Shown here in pieces: positions 7,552 through 16,308 of a stretch of DNA of 64,000 nt. The notes below the pieces were generated by a model, which searched no databases, had not been told where the DNA came from, and saw only the letters and a program-made list of their open reading frames with translations. Both the position numbers and the translations under genes were made by a program. Numbering within the stretch: position 1 is the first letter of the stretch; each line of letters begins with the position of its first letter. The DNA comes from Thermanaerosceptrum fracticalcis (GTDB taxonomy: Bacteria > Bacillota > Peptococcia > DRI-13): assembly GCF_000746025.2 (NCBI RefSeq), contig NZ_CP045798.1:2799001-2863000 (forward strand). The letters are read 5' to 3'.

Positions 7552-8649
7552 ATGGATGTTGGTTATATGAAAATGGCCCTGGAACTGGCCCGAAAGGCCC
7601 AGGGGCGTACAAGCCCCAACCCCATGGTAGGGGCTGTGGTAGTGAAAGATGGCAACATCGTGGGGACAGGCTATCACCAAAAAGCGGGTACACCCCATGC
7701 TGAAGTTCATGCCTTAAATGAAGCAGGGGAAAGAGCTTATGGGGCCGATCTTTATGTCACTTTAGAACCTTGCAACCACTTGGGACGGACCCCGCCGTGT
7801 ACAGAAGCCATTATCAGGGCGGGGATTAAACGGGTCTTTGTAGCCCTGCGGGACCCTAACCCCCTGGTCAGCGGTAAGGGTATTGCCAGGTTAAAGGCTC
7901 ATGGTATTGAGGTGCAGGAAGGGCTTCTGGAAGATGAAGCACGTAAGGTAAATGAGGTTTTCTTAAAGTATATCCGGACAAAATTGCCCTTTGTAGCCTT
8001 AAAAACCGCCACTTCCCTCGATGGCAAGATTGCTACAGAAAGGGGAGAATCCCGGTGGATTACGGGGCAAGAAGCCAGGCTGCGGGGGCACTGGCTCCGC
8101 AACATCTATGATGCCATTTTGGTGGGAATTGGTACGGTGATGGCTGATGACCCCAGTTTGACCTGCCGTCTCCCTGATCAGGAAGGGCGTGACCCTATCC
8201 GCATTATTGTGGATAGCAAGCTTTCCATTGATGAAGGGGCACGTGTCCTAAATCTACATTCGCCTGCCCCTACGATAATTGCCACAACAGCTCAGGCCAC
8301 TGCTGAGAAGATAAGCCGGATTGAGAAGAATGCACCTGTTTTAGTAGTAAATGAAGGGAAGGAGGTCCATTTACCTTCTTTACTTAAGATGCTTGGCGAT
8401 ATGGAAATAACCAGTGTCTTAGTAGAAGGGGGAGGCAGGCTCAACGGGAGTTTTCTGCGGGAAAACCTGGTGGACAAATTCTATTGTTTTCTCGCACCGA
8501 AAATAATAGGAGGGACAAAAGCTCCAGGCTCCTTTGGCGGAGAGGGCATTTCTTCTTTAAGAGATGTCACTGAACTTATTGATGTAGTGGTGGAGCACCT
8601 GGGAACAGATTTATTGGTAACAGGATACCCAAAAGGAAAGGAGGGATAG
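7552..8649 (+). CDS. ribD: Bifunctional diaminohydroxyphosphoribosylaminopyrimidine deaminase/reductase RibD
   Basis: RibD carries out the second and third steps of riboflavin synthesis: deamination of the pyrimidine and reduction of its ribosyl side chain. The 365-residue product has the zinc deaminase motif with His49 and Glu51 (HAEVHA) and Cys74/Cys83 (PCNHLGRTPPC). The NADPH reductase domain follows (ALKTATSLDGKIATERGESR, and VEGGGRLNGSFL near the end). ATG 7552 is preferred over ATG 7534 because AGGAGG lies between them. It is the first gene behind the FMN riboswitch and is followed by ribE after three bases. Confidence 0.98.
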   Translation: MDVGYMKMALELARKAQGRTSPNPMVGAVVVKDGNIVGTGYHQKAGTPHAEVHALNEAGERAYGADLYVTLEPCNHLGRTPPCTEAIIRAGIKRVFVALRDPNPLVSGKGIARLKAHGIEVQEGLLEDEARKVNEVFLKYIRTKLPFVALKTATSLDGKIATERGESRWITGQEARLRGHWLRNIYDAILVGIGTVMADDPSLTCRLPDQEGRDPIRIIVDSKLSIDEGARVLNLHSPAPTIIATTAQATAEKISRIEKNAPVLVVNEGKEVHLPSLLKMLGDMEITSVLVEGGGRLNGSFLRENLVDKFYCFLAPKIIGGTKAPGSFGGEGISSLRDVTELIDVVVEHLGTDLLVTGYPKGKEG

Positions 8650-8652
8650 AGT

Positions 8653-9309
8653 GTGTTTACAGGAATTATCGAAGAATTGGGTACAGTCCAGTCTATTGTC
8701 AAGGGAGCAAATTCGGCCAAAATCCGTTTCCATGCTCCATTCATTGTATCTGATGTGAAACTGGGCGACAGCATTGCCGTGAATGGGATTTGTCTTACTG
8801 TGGTTGCTTTTGATTCAGCCACTTTCACCGCGGAAGCCATGGCTGAAACACTGGCGAAGACGAACCTGGGGGATTTAGAACCCGGGGAAAAAGTCAACCT
8901 GGAACGGGCCCTCCGCTTAAGTGATCGTTTGGGGGGTCACCTGGTCAGCGGCCATGTGGATGGGGTGGGCACCATTACTCGGCAAAGCAAACATGATATT
9001 GCCATTGTTACCGAAATAAACTATCCTTCCCCTCTTGGGAAATACATGGTGCCCAAAGGGTCTATAGCCATTGACGGTATCAGTCTGACTATTGTGGAGG
9101 TAAATACTAAAGCCTTCACAGTTTCCTTGATTCCCCATACCAGAGGCATTACGACCCTGGGTTTTAAAAAGGTGGGGGACAAGGTTAATTTAGAGGTGGA
9201 TATCATTGCTAAGTACCTGGAAAAGCTGACGATGAAAGAAAAAGAGGAACAGAATAGTCACCCAGGGGGCATCAGTCTCTCTTTCCTGGCGGAACAAGGG
9301 TTCATATAA
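8653..9309 (+). CDS. ribE: Riboflavin synthase alpha subunit RibE
   Basis: Riboflavin synthase dismutates two 6,7-dimethyl-8-ribityllumazine molecules to riboflavin. The 218-residue protein begins with the family signature MFTGIIEELGTV (GTG start) and shows the two lumazine-binding repeats: one with GDSIAVNGICLTVV and GHLVSGHVDGVG, the other with GSIAIDGISLTIV and GDKVNLEVDIIAKYLEKL. A 25-residue tail after YLEKL is a little longer than usual. It follows ribD by three bases and precedes ribBA, as in many Firmicutes. Confidence 0.97.
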   Translation: MFTGIIEELGTVQSIVKGANSAKIRFHAPFIVSDVKLGDSIAVNGICLTVVAFDSATFTAEAMAETLAKTNLGDLEPGEKVNLERALRLSDRLGGHLVSGHVDGVGTITRQSKHDIAIVTEINYPSPLGKYMVPKGSIAIDGISLTIVEVNTKAFTVSLIPHTRGITTLGFKKVGDKVNLEVDIIAKYLEKLTMKEKEEQNSHPGGISLSFLAEQGFI

Positions 9310-9327
9310 CACTATGAGGTGATAAAT

Positions 9328-10539
9328 ATGGAGAAAGAGGTCATCTTTAATACCATTGAAGAAGCTCTTCTTGACATTAAAGCAGGCAAAATGATTATTG
9401 TCGTGGATGATGAGGACAGGGAAAACGAGGGTGACCTGGTCATGGCTGCCCAGTGGGCTACGCCGGAAGCTGTTAATTTTATGGCCACCTATGGGCGGGG
9501 ACTCATTTGCCTGCCCATCATCGGGGAGCGCCTGGACGAACTGGAAATTACCCCAATGGTGAGGAATAACAGTGACAATTTGGGCACCGCCTTTACCGTG
9601 TCCATTGATGCTATTGATACTACTACGGGGATTTCCGCTTTTGAAAGGGCTCATACCATTAAAAAAGTCCTGGATCCATCCTGTAAGCCCCAGGACTTGC
9701 GCCGGCCCGGTCATATTTTCCCCCTTCGTTATAAAGAGGGAGGGGTGCTGAAACGGGCAGGACATACGGAAGCCTCCGTTGATTTGGCTAAACTGGCAGG
9801 GCTTTATCCGGCAGGGGTGATCTGTGAGATTATGAATGAGGACGGGACCATGGCCCGTGTTCCCCAGTTGATGAGTTTTGCCCGTACCCACAATTTAAAG
9901 GTTATCACCATAGCAGATCTTATCCAGTACAGGAGACGGAAGGAAAAGTTAATTGAAAAGATTACGGTAGTAAACATGCCCACCAAATATGGCCAGTTTA
10001 AAGCCCATGCCTATATAAGTACTCTGGACGGAGAGGCTCACCTGGCCCTGGTGAAGGGGGAAGTAGCGGGGGAGGAGCCGGTTTTGGTCCGAGTCCATTC
10101 TGAATGTCTCACAGGAGATGCATTGGGTTCCCTGCGCTGCGATTGCGGTGATCAGTTGGGTGCAGCCCTGTCAGCCATTGAAAAGGCAGGTCAAGGGGTG
10201 CTCTTATACATGAGGCAGGAAGGCAGGGGGATAGGACTGATCAATAAACTGAGAGCCTATCAACTCCAGGATGAAGGGATGGATACGGTACAGGCTAACG
10301 AAGTCCTGGGTTTCCCAGCGGACCTCAGGGACTATGGAACGGGAGCCCAGATCCTGGCTGACCTGGGCATCAAGAATATTCGTCTTTTGACCAATAATCC
10401 CCGGAAGATTGCGGGACTGGAGGGCTATGGCTTAAAAGTGGTGGAACGTGTCCCCTTGGAAATTACCCCGGGGGCCTGTAATAAAAGATATCTAATTACC
10501 AAGAAGGAACGCCTGGGACACATGCTTAATCTGAAGTAG
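9328..10539 (+). CDS. ribBA: Bifunctional DHBP synthase / GTP cyclohydrolase II RibBA
   Basis: The 403-residue fusion supplies both precursors of riboflavin. The N-terminal half is 3,4-dihydroxy-2-butanone 4-phosphate synthase ([38 protein letters not shown]). The C-terminal half is GTP cyclohydrolase II with the zinc site [18 protein letters not shown] and [12 protein letters not shown] 9328 follows GAGGTG by six bases, and a GTG nine bases upstream is less likely. The next gene, ribH, is separated by 265 bases of heptamer repeats, an unusual interruption of a rib operon. Confidence 0.98.
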   Translation: MEKEVIFNTIEEALLDIKAGKMIIVVDDEDRENEGDLVMAAQWATPEAVNFMATYGRGLICLPIIGERLDELEITPMVRNNSDNLGTAFTVSIDAIDTTTGISAFERAHTIKKVLDPSCKPQDLRRPGHIFPLRYKEGGVLKRAGHTEASVDLAKLAGLYPAGVICEIMNEDGTMARVPQLMSFARTHNLKVITIADLIQYRRRKEKLIEKITVVNMPTKYGQFKAHAYISTLDGEAHLALVKGEVAGEEPVLVRVHSECLTGDALGSLRCDCGDQLGAALSAIEKAGQGVLLYMRQEGRGIGLINKLRAYQLQDEGMDTVQANEVLGFPADLRDYGTGAQILADLGIKNIRLLTNNPRKIAGLEGYGLKVVERVPLEITPGACNKRYLITKKERLGHMLNLK

Positions 10540-10545
10540 TACGAT

Positions 10546-10784
10546 CACCGTGCCCCGTGCCCAGTGATGGGTTGACGATATCCGCTATCCGACGTCCGAC
10601 ATTTTTTTGGCGAATACGGCTTCGCCTCCCGATATCCGATTTCCGCTTTCCGCGTTTAATTGCTTCCTGATCCATGTTCTAGCACAGCTTTGTCGGTAGT
10701 CGGTGGTCGGTTCGCGGTTAACTGTTAACTGTTAACGGTTCACGTTAAATACTACTGCCAACTATCAACTAACAACTAACAACT
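10546..10784. repeat. Degenerate seven-base repeats between ribBA and ribH
   Basis: Most of the ribBA-ribH gap is built of heptamers that drift in sequence. From 10694 to 10784 thirteen units keep one register, beginning CGGTAGT, CGGTGGT and ending AACAACT, AACAACT. Shorter blocks lie at 10546-10566 (CCCCGTG type), 10577-10604 (GATATCC, GCTATCC) and 10631-10658 (GATATCC, GATTTCC). A GGCGAA/TTCGCC hairpin lies between the last two. No gene is seen. Confidence 0.85.
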
Positions 10785-10804
10785 AAAATTAAGGGAGGAT
10801 TAAG

Positions 10805-11275
10805 ATGACAAAAATCTATGAAGGTAAACTTACCGGGGAAAATCTAAAAATTGGCATTGTGGTAAGCCGGTTCAATGAATTTATTACCAATAAACTACTG
10901 GGCGGAGCTATGGATGCCCTGATCCGTCACGGGGTGAAGGAAACCGATATAGAAGTAGCCTGGACACCCGGGGCCTTTGAAATCCCCTTGGTGGCTAAAC
11001 GTATGACTGCCAAAGGGTATGATGCCGTCATTTGTTTAGGCGCCGTGATTCGCGGGGCCACTCCTCACTTCGAGTATGTTTCTGCGGAAGTAGCCAAAGG
11101 AGTAGCCCAGGTCAGTCTTACCTCGGGAATTCCCGTAATTTTTGGGGTATTGACCACGGACAATATAGAACAGGCTGTGGAGAGGGCTGGAACAAAAGCA
11201 GGCAATAAGGGCTTTGAAGCAGCGGTTTCCGCTATAGAAATGGCCAATCTTTTAAAAAGTATAGGTACTGAATAA
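10805..11275 (+). CDS. ribH: 6,7-dimethyl-8-ribityllumazine synthase RibH
   Basis: RibH condenses the RibD and RibBA products to lumazine, and family members assemble as icosahedral or pentameric shells. The 156-residue product has the usual length and motifs: [43 protein letters not shown] with the catalytic His, and [20 protein letters not shown]. The start ATG follows AAGGGAGG, which itself directly follows the heptamer tract. A strong terminator closes the operon. Confidence 0.98.
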   Translation: MTKIYEGKLTGENLKIGIVVSRFNEFITNKLLGGAMDALIRHGVKETDIEVAWTPGAFEIPLVAKRMTAKGYDAVICLGAVIRGATPHFEYVSAEVAKGVAQVSLTSGIPVIFGVLTTDNIEQAVERAGTKAGNKGFEAAVSAIEMANLLKSIGTE

Positions 11276-11315
11276 AGATTAAAGGCTTCGCGTAAAAGCG
11301 AAGCCTTTAATCTTT
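11274..11315 (+). terminator. Terminator after ribH
   Basis: An 18-bp perfect inverted repeat (AAAGATTAAAGGCTTCGC and its complement) surrounds a six-base loop, starting at the ribH stop. The A-rich left arm and the TTTAATCTTT right arm make it usable in both directions. Confidence 0.85.
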
Positions 11316-11414
11316 ATCTAGATGTATGGAGATTTTTGGCTTGAGACATAATACTATATGGTCCCGTTTCCGGTTCCCCGGGTTGTTGACCACGATGAAG
11401 CGGAGGTATTATGT

Positions 11415-12170
11415 ATGGATTTTAAAGTGATCATCGGACTGCCGGCTTATAATGAAGAAGCAGTGCTGGGCAAGGTATTAGATAGTATGAAACAGCTTAA
11501 GGAGTTACTGGGGGAATCGTTACACATCCTAGTTGTTAACGATGGCAGTACGGATAGCACGGAAGCAATTCTCAAGAAATATGTGCGGTCATATCCCTAT
11601 ATCAATTACATTTCTCATTTAAAAAACCAGGGCCTGGGTATGGCCATGAAGACGCTGTTCTTTCATACTGTCAACCAGTACGGCGAGAAGGATGTTTTAA
11701 TTACCCTGGATGCAGATAATACCCATAGCCCACAAATTATTCCTGCCATTATCCATAAATTAAAAAATGAAAATCTTGATTTAGTCATAGCCTCTCGCTT
11801 TGTCCCCGGCGGTAAAGAAATCGGCCTTTCCTGGAACCGTAAAGTCTACAGCCGGGGGGCCAAGCTTTTTCTGAAACTGTTTTTTCCCATTCGTAATGTT
11901 AGTGATTACTCCTGCGGTTTTCGGGCTTACAACTTAGGCTACTTGAAGAAGGCTATGAAATTATATAATGGTGAACTCATTACTACAAGCGGCTTTGAAT
12001 GTATGGCGGAAATCCTGGCCCGGTTTAGTAAAATAGGCGTTAAAGCGGGGGAATATCCTTTAGTGCTTCACTATGAACAGAAAGAAGGCGCCAGTAAGAT
12101 GAAAGTACAAAGAACCATCATGGGCTATTTCAGTTTGCTAAAAAAAGTAAAAAAACCTGTAGTCTATTAG
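11415..12170 (+). CDS. Family 2 glycosyltransferase, dolichyl-phosphate mannose synthase-like
   Basis: The 251-residue protein has a GT-A fold start (VIIGLPAYNEEAVLGKVLDS), the DGSTD motif, and the metal-binding LDADNTHSP (DXD type). It has no C-terminal membrane pair, as in short DPM1-type enzymes that load a sugar on a polyprenyl phosphate at the inner membrane face. ATG 11415 is chosen because GGAGG lies eight bases upstream. It starts a tight three-gene set with a small flippase-like protein (7-base gap) and a GT-C enzyme. Confidence 0.88.
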   Translation: MDFKVIIGLPAYNEEAVLGKVLDSMKQLKELLGESLHILVVNDGSTDSTEAILKKYVRSYPYINYISHLKNQGLGMAMKTLFFHTVNQYGEKDVLITLDADNTHSPQIIPAIIHKLKNENLDLVIASRFVPGGKEIGLSWNRKVYSRGAKLFLKLFFPIRNVSDYSCGFRAYNLGYLKKAMKLYNGELITTSGFECMAEILARFSKIGVKAGEYPLVLHYEQKEGASKMKVQRTIMGYFSLLKKVKKPVVY

Positions 12171-12177
12171 GTGGAAT

Positions 12178-12540
12178 ATGAAGAATGTTACTCTTATGTT
12201 GATATCGGTTTTTTTGGGGGCCCTGGGGCAGGTTATCTTAAAAATTGGCGCTAATAAACTGGGTAATCTCTCCCTATCCTTGCCGACTTTAAGCCATGAT
12301 GTTATTCGGGTTGCTAAGATTCCCGAAATCGTTCTCGGGTTTTTCTTTTTTGGCTTGAGCTCCTTATTATGGATTAAGGTTCTCACCAAAGCTGAATTGA
12401 GTTACGCCTATCCCATGGTCAGCCTGGGTTATATTATTGTGGCCCTTATCTCCTACTTTCTCTTTAATGAAAGATTCACTTTCTCCAAAATCATAGGTAT
12501 GGCCATGGTAATTACAGGTGTTATTGTACTGAATAAATAG
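12178..12540 (+). CDS. Small EamA/SMR-like membrane protein, probable lipid-linked sugar flippase
   Basis: The 120-residue protein has four predicted membrane segments and a DMT/SMR pattern, with GALGQVILKIGANKLG at the N-terminus and ELSYAYPMVSLGYIIVALISY in the middle. The ArnE/ArnF subunits that flip undecaprenyl-phosphate aminoarabinose have this size and fold. The gene lies between a polyprenyl-phosphate sugar synthase and a GT-C transferase, which supports a flippase role. A multidrug SMR function is possible but less likely here. Confidence 0.75.
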   Translation: MKNVTLMLISVFLGALGQVILKIGANKLGNLSLSLPTLSHDVIRVAKIPEIVLGFFFFGLSSLLWIKVLTKAELSYAYPMVSLGYIIVALISYFLFNERFTFSKIIGMAMVITGVIVLNK

Positions 12541-12545
12541 GTGGT

Positions 12546-13976
12546 ATGATGTTTAAGTTACATAAATATAATCAGAGCCTGATCGCGATACTTATCTTTT
12601 TCTTTATCTTAACTCTGAGGTTGCCCCATCTAACCAGTTCCCCCGCCGAATATCATGCCTGGCGTCAATCGGATACGGATACTATCGCGCGCAACTTCCT
12701 GGAACAGAGATTTAATATTTTCTATCCCCAGTTAAACTACGATGGCCCCATGCCCAATTATGTCCAGTTGGAATTTCAAATTACTACCTTTTTGATAGCC
12801 ATTTTATATAAAATGTTTGGCTATCATTATGTTTTGGCCCGTCTGGTTCCTCTGGCTTTTTTTCTCGCTTCCGCCTGGTTTCTCTATTGCCTGGCCAGAA
12901 AGCTGTATTCAGTGGCCACAGCCTGGTACACAGTAATCCTATATGGGACATTTCCTTTTAACATTTACTTTTCCCGGGCAATTATGCCGGAGTCGGCGGC
13001 CTTATTTTTTTTTATAGGTTCCTTTTATTATTTTCTCCGGTGGATAGAGGAAGAAAGGGTGGGATTCCTTTATCTTTCCGGGATTTTTACAGCCCTGGCT
13101 GTCTCCCAGAAAATACCTGCTATTTTTGTAGGAATTCCCATGATTGTTATGGCTTTAAAAAAATATAAAGAAAAGTTACTCACCCAATGGCAGCTCTGGG
13201 TATTTGCCTTCATTTCTCTGGGCACACCCTTTCTTTATTATAGCTGGCTGCAGGCGGTAGCTGAAACCGACTATGTGAGCGGTATCGCTATGCACCAGGT
13301 GGGGATGAAGTTTATGACGGCCATATTTACCCCTGAGGCCCAGAATTTTCTGGCTCAGGCCCTGCCCCGTGCTTTTACCCCCTATGCCCTGCGCTTATTT
13401 TTACTGGGCTTTTTCACTTTAAATATTTCCAGAGATCTGCCTCTTGTCAGTTGGGTTTTGGCCATGCTTTTAGAGGTGGTTACTGTGGTGGCTGTAATTA
13501 AACTGGATTATTATCTACTGCTCCTGGCTCCTGTGTTGTCCCTGGTAGGTGGCAAGGCTTTGGCTTTCCTGGGCAAAATGAAATGGGGGACGGTCTGGGT
13601 GATATTGATTTTATTCTTTATTTTTAATCATAGCTGGGAGAAGTTGGAGTTTTACTACCAGCAGGATCTGGAACTGTTAGAACAGGCCCAAATAGTTCAA
13701 CAATACACAAAGGAAGATGACCTGATTGTGATCGGAACATTTCAGCCCCAGCTTTTAAATCTCGCCAGTCGTAAGGGCTGGCGGGCCAATGTCACCATTC
13801 CGGGAGACCCTGAGGCAGAAATGGAATACTATTTGCGAAACGGGGCTAGATTCTTTGTCCGGTTAAAAGAGCAGATCGAAGGAGATGAGGAGGGGGTTTA
13901 CAGTAAATACATACAGACTCGTTTTCCCGCGGTATTGGTAAAAAACAATTTAGTAATCTATAAGCTGGGTGATTGA
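12546..13976 (+). CDS. GT-C glycosyltransferase (family 39/ArnT-like)
   Basis: This 476-residue membrane protein has about ten hydrophobic segments. The first external loop carries an acidic motif (AWRQSDTDTIARNF, residues 38-51) where GT39/GT83 enzymes keep the catalytic Asp, and FSRAIMPESAALFFF follows near residue 140. Such enzymes transfer a sugar from a polyprenyl-phosphate donor to protein, lipid or polymer outside the membrane. ATG 12546 and 12549 are both possible. It closes the three-gene cassette and a terminator follows. Confidence 0.82.
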   Translation: MMFKLHKYNQSLIAILIFFFILTLRLPHLTSSPAEYHAWRQSDTDTIARNFLEQRFNIFYPQLNYDGPMPNYVQLEFQITTFLIAILYKMFGYHYVLARLVPLAFFLASAWFLYCLARKLYSVATAWYTVILYGTFPFNIYFSRAIMPESAALFFFIGSFYYFLRWIEEERVGFLYLSGIFTALAVSQKIPAIFVGIPMIVMALKKYKEKLLTQWQLWVFAFISLGTPFLYYSWLQAVAETDYVSGIAMHQVGMKFMTAIFTPEAQNFLAQALPRAFTPYALRLFLLGFFTLNISRDLPLVSWVLAMLLEVVTVVAVIKLDYYLLLLAPVLSLVGGKALAFLGKMKWGTVWVILILFFIFNHSWEKLEFYYQQDLELLEQAQIVQQYTKEDDLIVIGTFQPQLLNLASRKGWRANVTIPGDPEAEMEYYLRNGARFFVRLKEQIEGDEEGVYSKYIQTRFPAVLVKNNLVIYKLGD

Positions 13977-14010
13977 TTAAATGGCATTCACCTACCCTGT
14001 CTTAAATGTA

Positions 14011-14036
14011 AAGCCCAGGCTGTTCCTGGGCTTTTG
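14011..14036. terminator. Terminator between the convergent GT-C and chrA genes
   Basis: AAGCCCAGG and CCTGGGCTT form a 9-bp stem around CTGTT, followed by TT. It lies between convergent genes and probably serves both. Confidence 0.75.
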
Positions 14037-14074
14037 AGCTTCACGTTTGCCTTGTATTTTGTATTTGCGTACTT

Positions 14075-15310
14075 TTATATCCATTGTATGAAAGCGCCTC
14101 CGGCGGCACAGAAAATAACGACCAGCCAGGGGGGCATTTTCCAGAACATTAAAAGACCAAAGGCCGCCAGGGCCAGGCTGAAATCAGCCGGTGTTTTAAT
14201 GGCCTTTACCCATACGGGGTTATAAAGGGCCGCCAGCAGAATCCCCACTACAGCGGCATTAATGCTGTTAAGGGCAGCCTGGAAGCTGGAATGACGTCGT
14301 ATGAAATCCCAAAAAGGCAGCCCGCCGATAATTAAAAGAAAAGAGGGCAGGAAGATGGCAATGGTGGTAAGCATTGCCCCAGTCAGGCCATTCATGACGG
14401 TGCCAAGATAGGCGGCAAAGGTAAAGAGGGGACCCGGCACGGCCTGGGCCGCTCCATAACCGGCGATGAACTGTGTATCTGTTACCCAGCCGGGGGTAAC
14501 CACTTCCGCCTGGAGAAGGGGCAGGACCACGTGGCCGCCGCCAAAGACCAGGGAGCCTACGCGGAAAAAGCTGTCGAAGACGGCGAGATTAGGGCTGTTA
14601 TTGACCTGACGGAGCAAGGGGAGTCCCAGGAGAAGTCCGAAAAAAAGGACCCAGGAGAAAATGGCTGTTTTGTGGCTGATGGGTACGCTGATTTTAGGGG
14701 TTTCCGGAACAGGGGCCTTGGGAAAAAATAACCAGCCGATCAGACCGGCCAGGGAGATGATCATGATTTGACCTAAGGCTTTAGGGAAGAGGAGCATGAT
14801 CATGGCGGTAAGAATAGCGATGGTGACCCTTGGGCGGTCAGGGGCGAGAGTTTTGGCCATGCCCCAAACGGCCTGAGCCACAACGGCCACAGCCACGATG
14901 GTGAGACCATGAAGCCAGCCGCTATTGGTAAAGTGATATCCCTCCAGAAAGGTAGCGAATAAAATAAGGGCCAGAGCCGAAGGCAAGGTAAAGCCCAGCC
15001 AGGAAGCAACACCTCCTAAGAGGCCTGCCCGCATGATGCCAATGGAAATACCCACCTGGCTGCTGGCCGGGCCGGGGAGGAACTGGCAAAGGGCAACTAA
15101 ATCGGCGTAGGTTTTCTCATCCAGCCATTTTCGTCTTAATACATACTCTTCACGAAAATAACCCAGGTGGGCAATGGGACCGCCGAAAGAAGTTAGGCCC
15201 AGGCGGAATGACACCTTAAGGACTTCCAAAATAGAGCCTCTACCTGGACTTTTCTCATAATCTAATATTTTGGTAGTTTCCACAGTGTAATTTACTTTAC
15301 CTTTTTCCAA
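14075..15310 (-). CDS. chrA: Chromate transporter ChrA (two-domain)
   Basis: The 411-residue protein has two homologous CHR halves. The first has SFGGPIAHLGYFREEYV and CQFLPGPASSQVGISIG; the second has LVFGGGHVVLPLLQAEVV and GYGAAQAVPGPLFTFAAYLG. Long-chain CHR proteins export chromate by proton antiport. The start is a TTG at 15310 behind AGGGGG. The padR gene lies 61 bases upstream on the same strand, so the two are probably one metal-stress operon. Confidence 0.93.
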   Translation of the reverse strand: MEKGKVNYTVETTKILDYEKSPGRGSILEVLKVSFRLGLTSFGGPIAHLGYFREEYVLRRKWLDEKTYADLVALCQFLPGPASSQVGISIGIMRAGLLGGVASWLGFTLPSALALILFATFLEGYHFTNSGWLHGLTIVAVAVVAQAVWGMAKTLAPDRPRVTIAILTAMIMLLFPKALGQIMIISLAGLIGWLFFPKAPVPETPKISVPISHKTAIFSWVLFFGLLLGLPLLRQVNNSPNLAVFDSFFRVGSLVFGGGHVVLPLLQAEVVTPGWVTDTQFIAGYGAAQAVPGPLFTFAAYLGTVMNGLTGAMLTTIAIFLPSFLLIIGGLPFWDFIRRHSSFQAALNSINAAVVGILLAALYNPVWVKAIKTPADFSLALAAFGLLMFWKMPPWLVVIFCAAGGAFIQWI

Positions 15311-15371
15311 TAAAACAACCCCCTAAAATTCCCCCACAACACAGTGGGATAGTTATACTTGCCCTTAGTTG

Positions 15372-15665
15372 TTATAACACCTCGCTCACGAGCTCTTTTA
15401 TTTTGAGACGTGCTTCGGCTAAGGCTTCTCTCCCTTTATCGGTAATGGAGTAATATTTCCGTACTTTACCGTCAACGACCCGGTCTTCCTTCACCAGGTA
15501 GCCGTTTTTTTCAAGGGAATGCAGTGTGGGATACAGTGTACCAGGACTTATTTCGTAGCCGTGGTGGGCTAACTCCTGGATTAGATAGGAGCCGTAAACC
15601 GGTTCTTGTTCTGCATGGTGCAGAATGTGAATTTTAATAAAACCTAAAAAGAAATCGCGGAACAT
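15372..15665 (-). CDS. PadR-family transcriptional regulator
   Basis: The 97-residue protein has the PadR winged helix: IHILHHAEQEPVYGSYLIQEL, then SPGTLYPTLHSLEKNGYL (recognition helix and wing), and DGKVRKYYSITDKGREAL. PadR proteins are repressors, often released by small aromatic or toxic compounds. The start ATG 15665 behind GGTGAT is preferred over upstream ATGs. It precedes chrA, so control of chrA is likely. The palindrome CGATATCG lies in its upstream region and might be part of an operator. Confidence 0.88.
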   Translation of the reverse strand: MFRDFFLGFIKIHILHHAEQEPVYGSYLIQELAHHGYEISPGTLYPTLHSLEKNGYLVKEDRVVDGKVRKYYSITDKGREALAEARLKIKELVSEVL

Positions 15666-15889
15666 TAATATCACCATCCGATATCGCATACCAATATTAA
15701 CACAAAAGAATAAGCTAAGGCAATGGTAAAATTACCCTTTAGCTAATATCTCCTTACAGCCTGCAAAGTATTTACAGAATGTAAAGTGTTAAACAAAAAA
15801 ATGAGGGAGTACTCTAACTCCTCTTTCCCTAACCAAATAGAATCTACTTTACAAAGCGACTGTCCAAGGTGTATCATTATTAACATAAA

Positions 15890-15912
15890 CATATGAAAAC
15901 ATGATCATATAT
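15890..15912 (+). promoter_or_regulatory. Probable ArsR/SmtB-type operator
   Basis: ATATGA (15891-15896) and TCATAT (15905-15910) form an inverted repeat with an eight-base centre, just upstream of the arsR coding region. ArsR/SmtB/CadC repressors bind such A/T-rich imperfect palindromes. It overlaps the ATG at 15901, which argues that translation starts at the GTG at 15925. Confidence 0.55.
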
Positions 15913-15924
15913 GGGGGTTATTTC

Positions 15925-16284
15925 GTGGAATTAAGGGAAGATTTTTGTGAAGTTTCATGTATTAACAGTGAAAATGTTTTAAGAGTAAAGAACAATAGTC
16001 TCTCCAGTGAGGAAGTTCTGGGGCTGGCAGAGACATTTAAAGCTATGGGCGATCCTACGCGGATTAAACTACTTCATGCCCTTTCCCGACAAGAACTATG
16101 TGTCTGTGATCTGTCGGAAATTTTGGAGATGTCCCAATCAGCTGTCTCTCATCAACTCAGGGTCTTAAGAAATCTTCGCCTGGTAAAACACAGAAAAGAA
16201 GGGAAAATGGTTTATTATTCACTGGATGATGAACACATCATTAATCTTTTTAAAGAGGGGCTTGCCCATATAAGACACAGGTAG
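15925..16284 (+). CDS. ArsR/SmtB-family metal-sensing repressor (CadC-like)
   Basis: The 119-residue protein has an ArsR winged helix: AMGDPTRIKLLHALSRQELCVCDLSEIL, then SQSAVSHQLRVLRNLRLVKHRKEGK. The alpha-3 metal site ELCVCD is present, and further Cys residues near the N-terminus (DFCEVSCIN) match the CadC pattern that binds Cd, Pb or Zn. The GTG start at 15925 follows GGGGG and clears the operator, while an ATG at 15901 is also in frame. It lies 24 bases before the P-type ATPase, so it represses its own operon. Confidence 0.92.
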   Translation: MELREDFCEVSCINSENVLRVKNNSLSSEEVLGLAETFKAMGDPTRIKLLHALSRQELCVCDLSEILEMSQSAVSHQLRVLRNLRLVKHRKEGKMVYYSLDDEHIINLFKEGLAHIRHR

Positions 16285-16308
16285 TTTAGGGCTTAGGAGG
16301 AATTTTAC

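Noticed and set aside
9190-9891. Long minus-strand open frame (233 codons) opposite ribE/ribBA
   Set aside because: It is antisense to strongly supported rib genes and its translation has no recognisable domain or ribosome-binding site.
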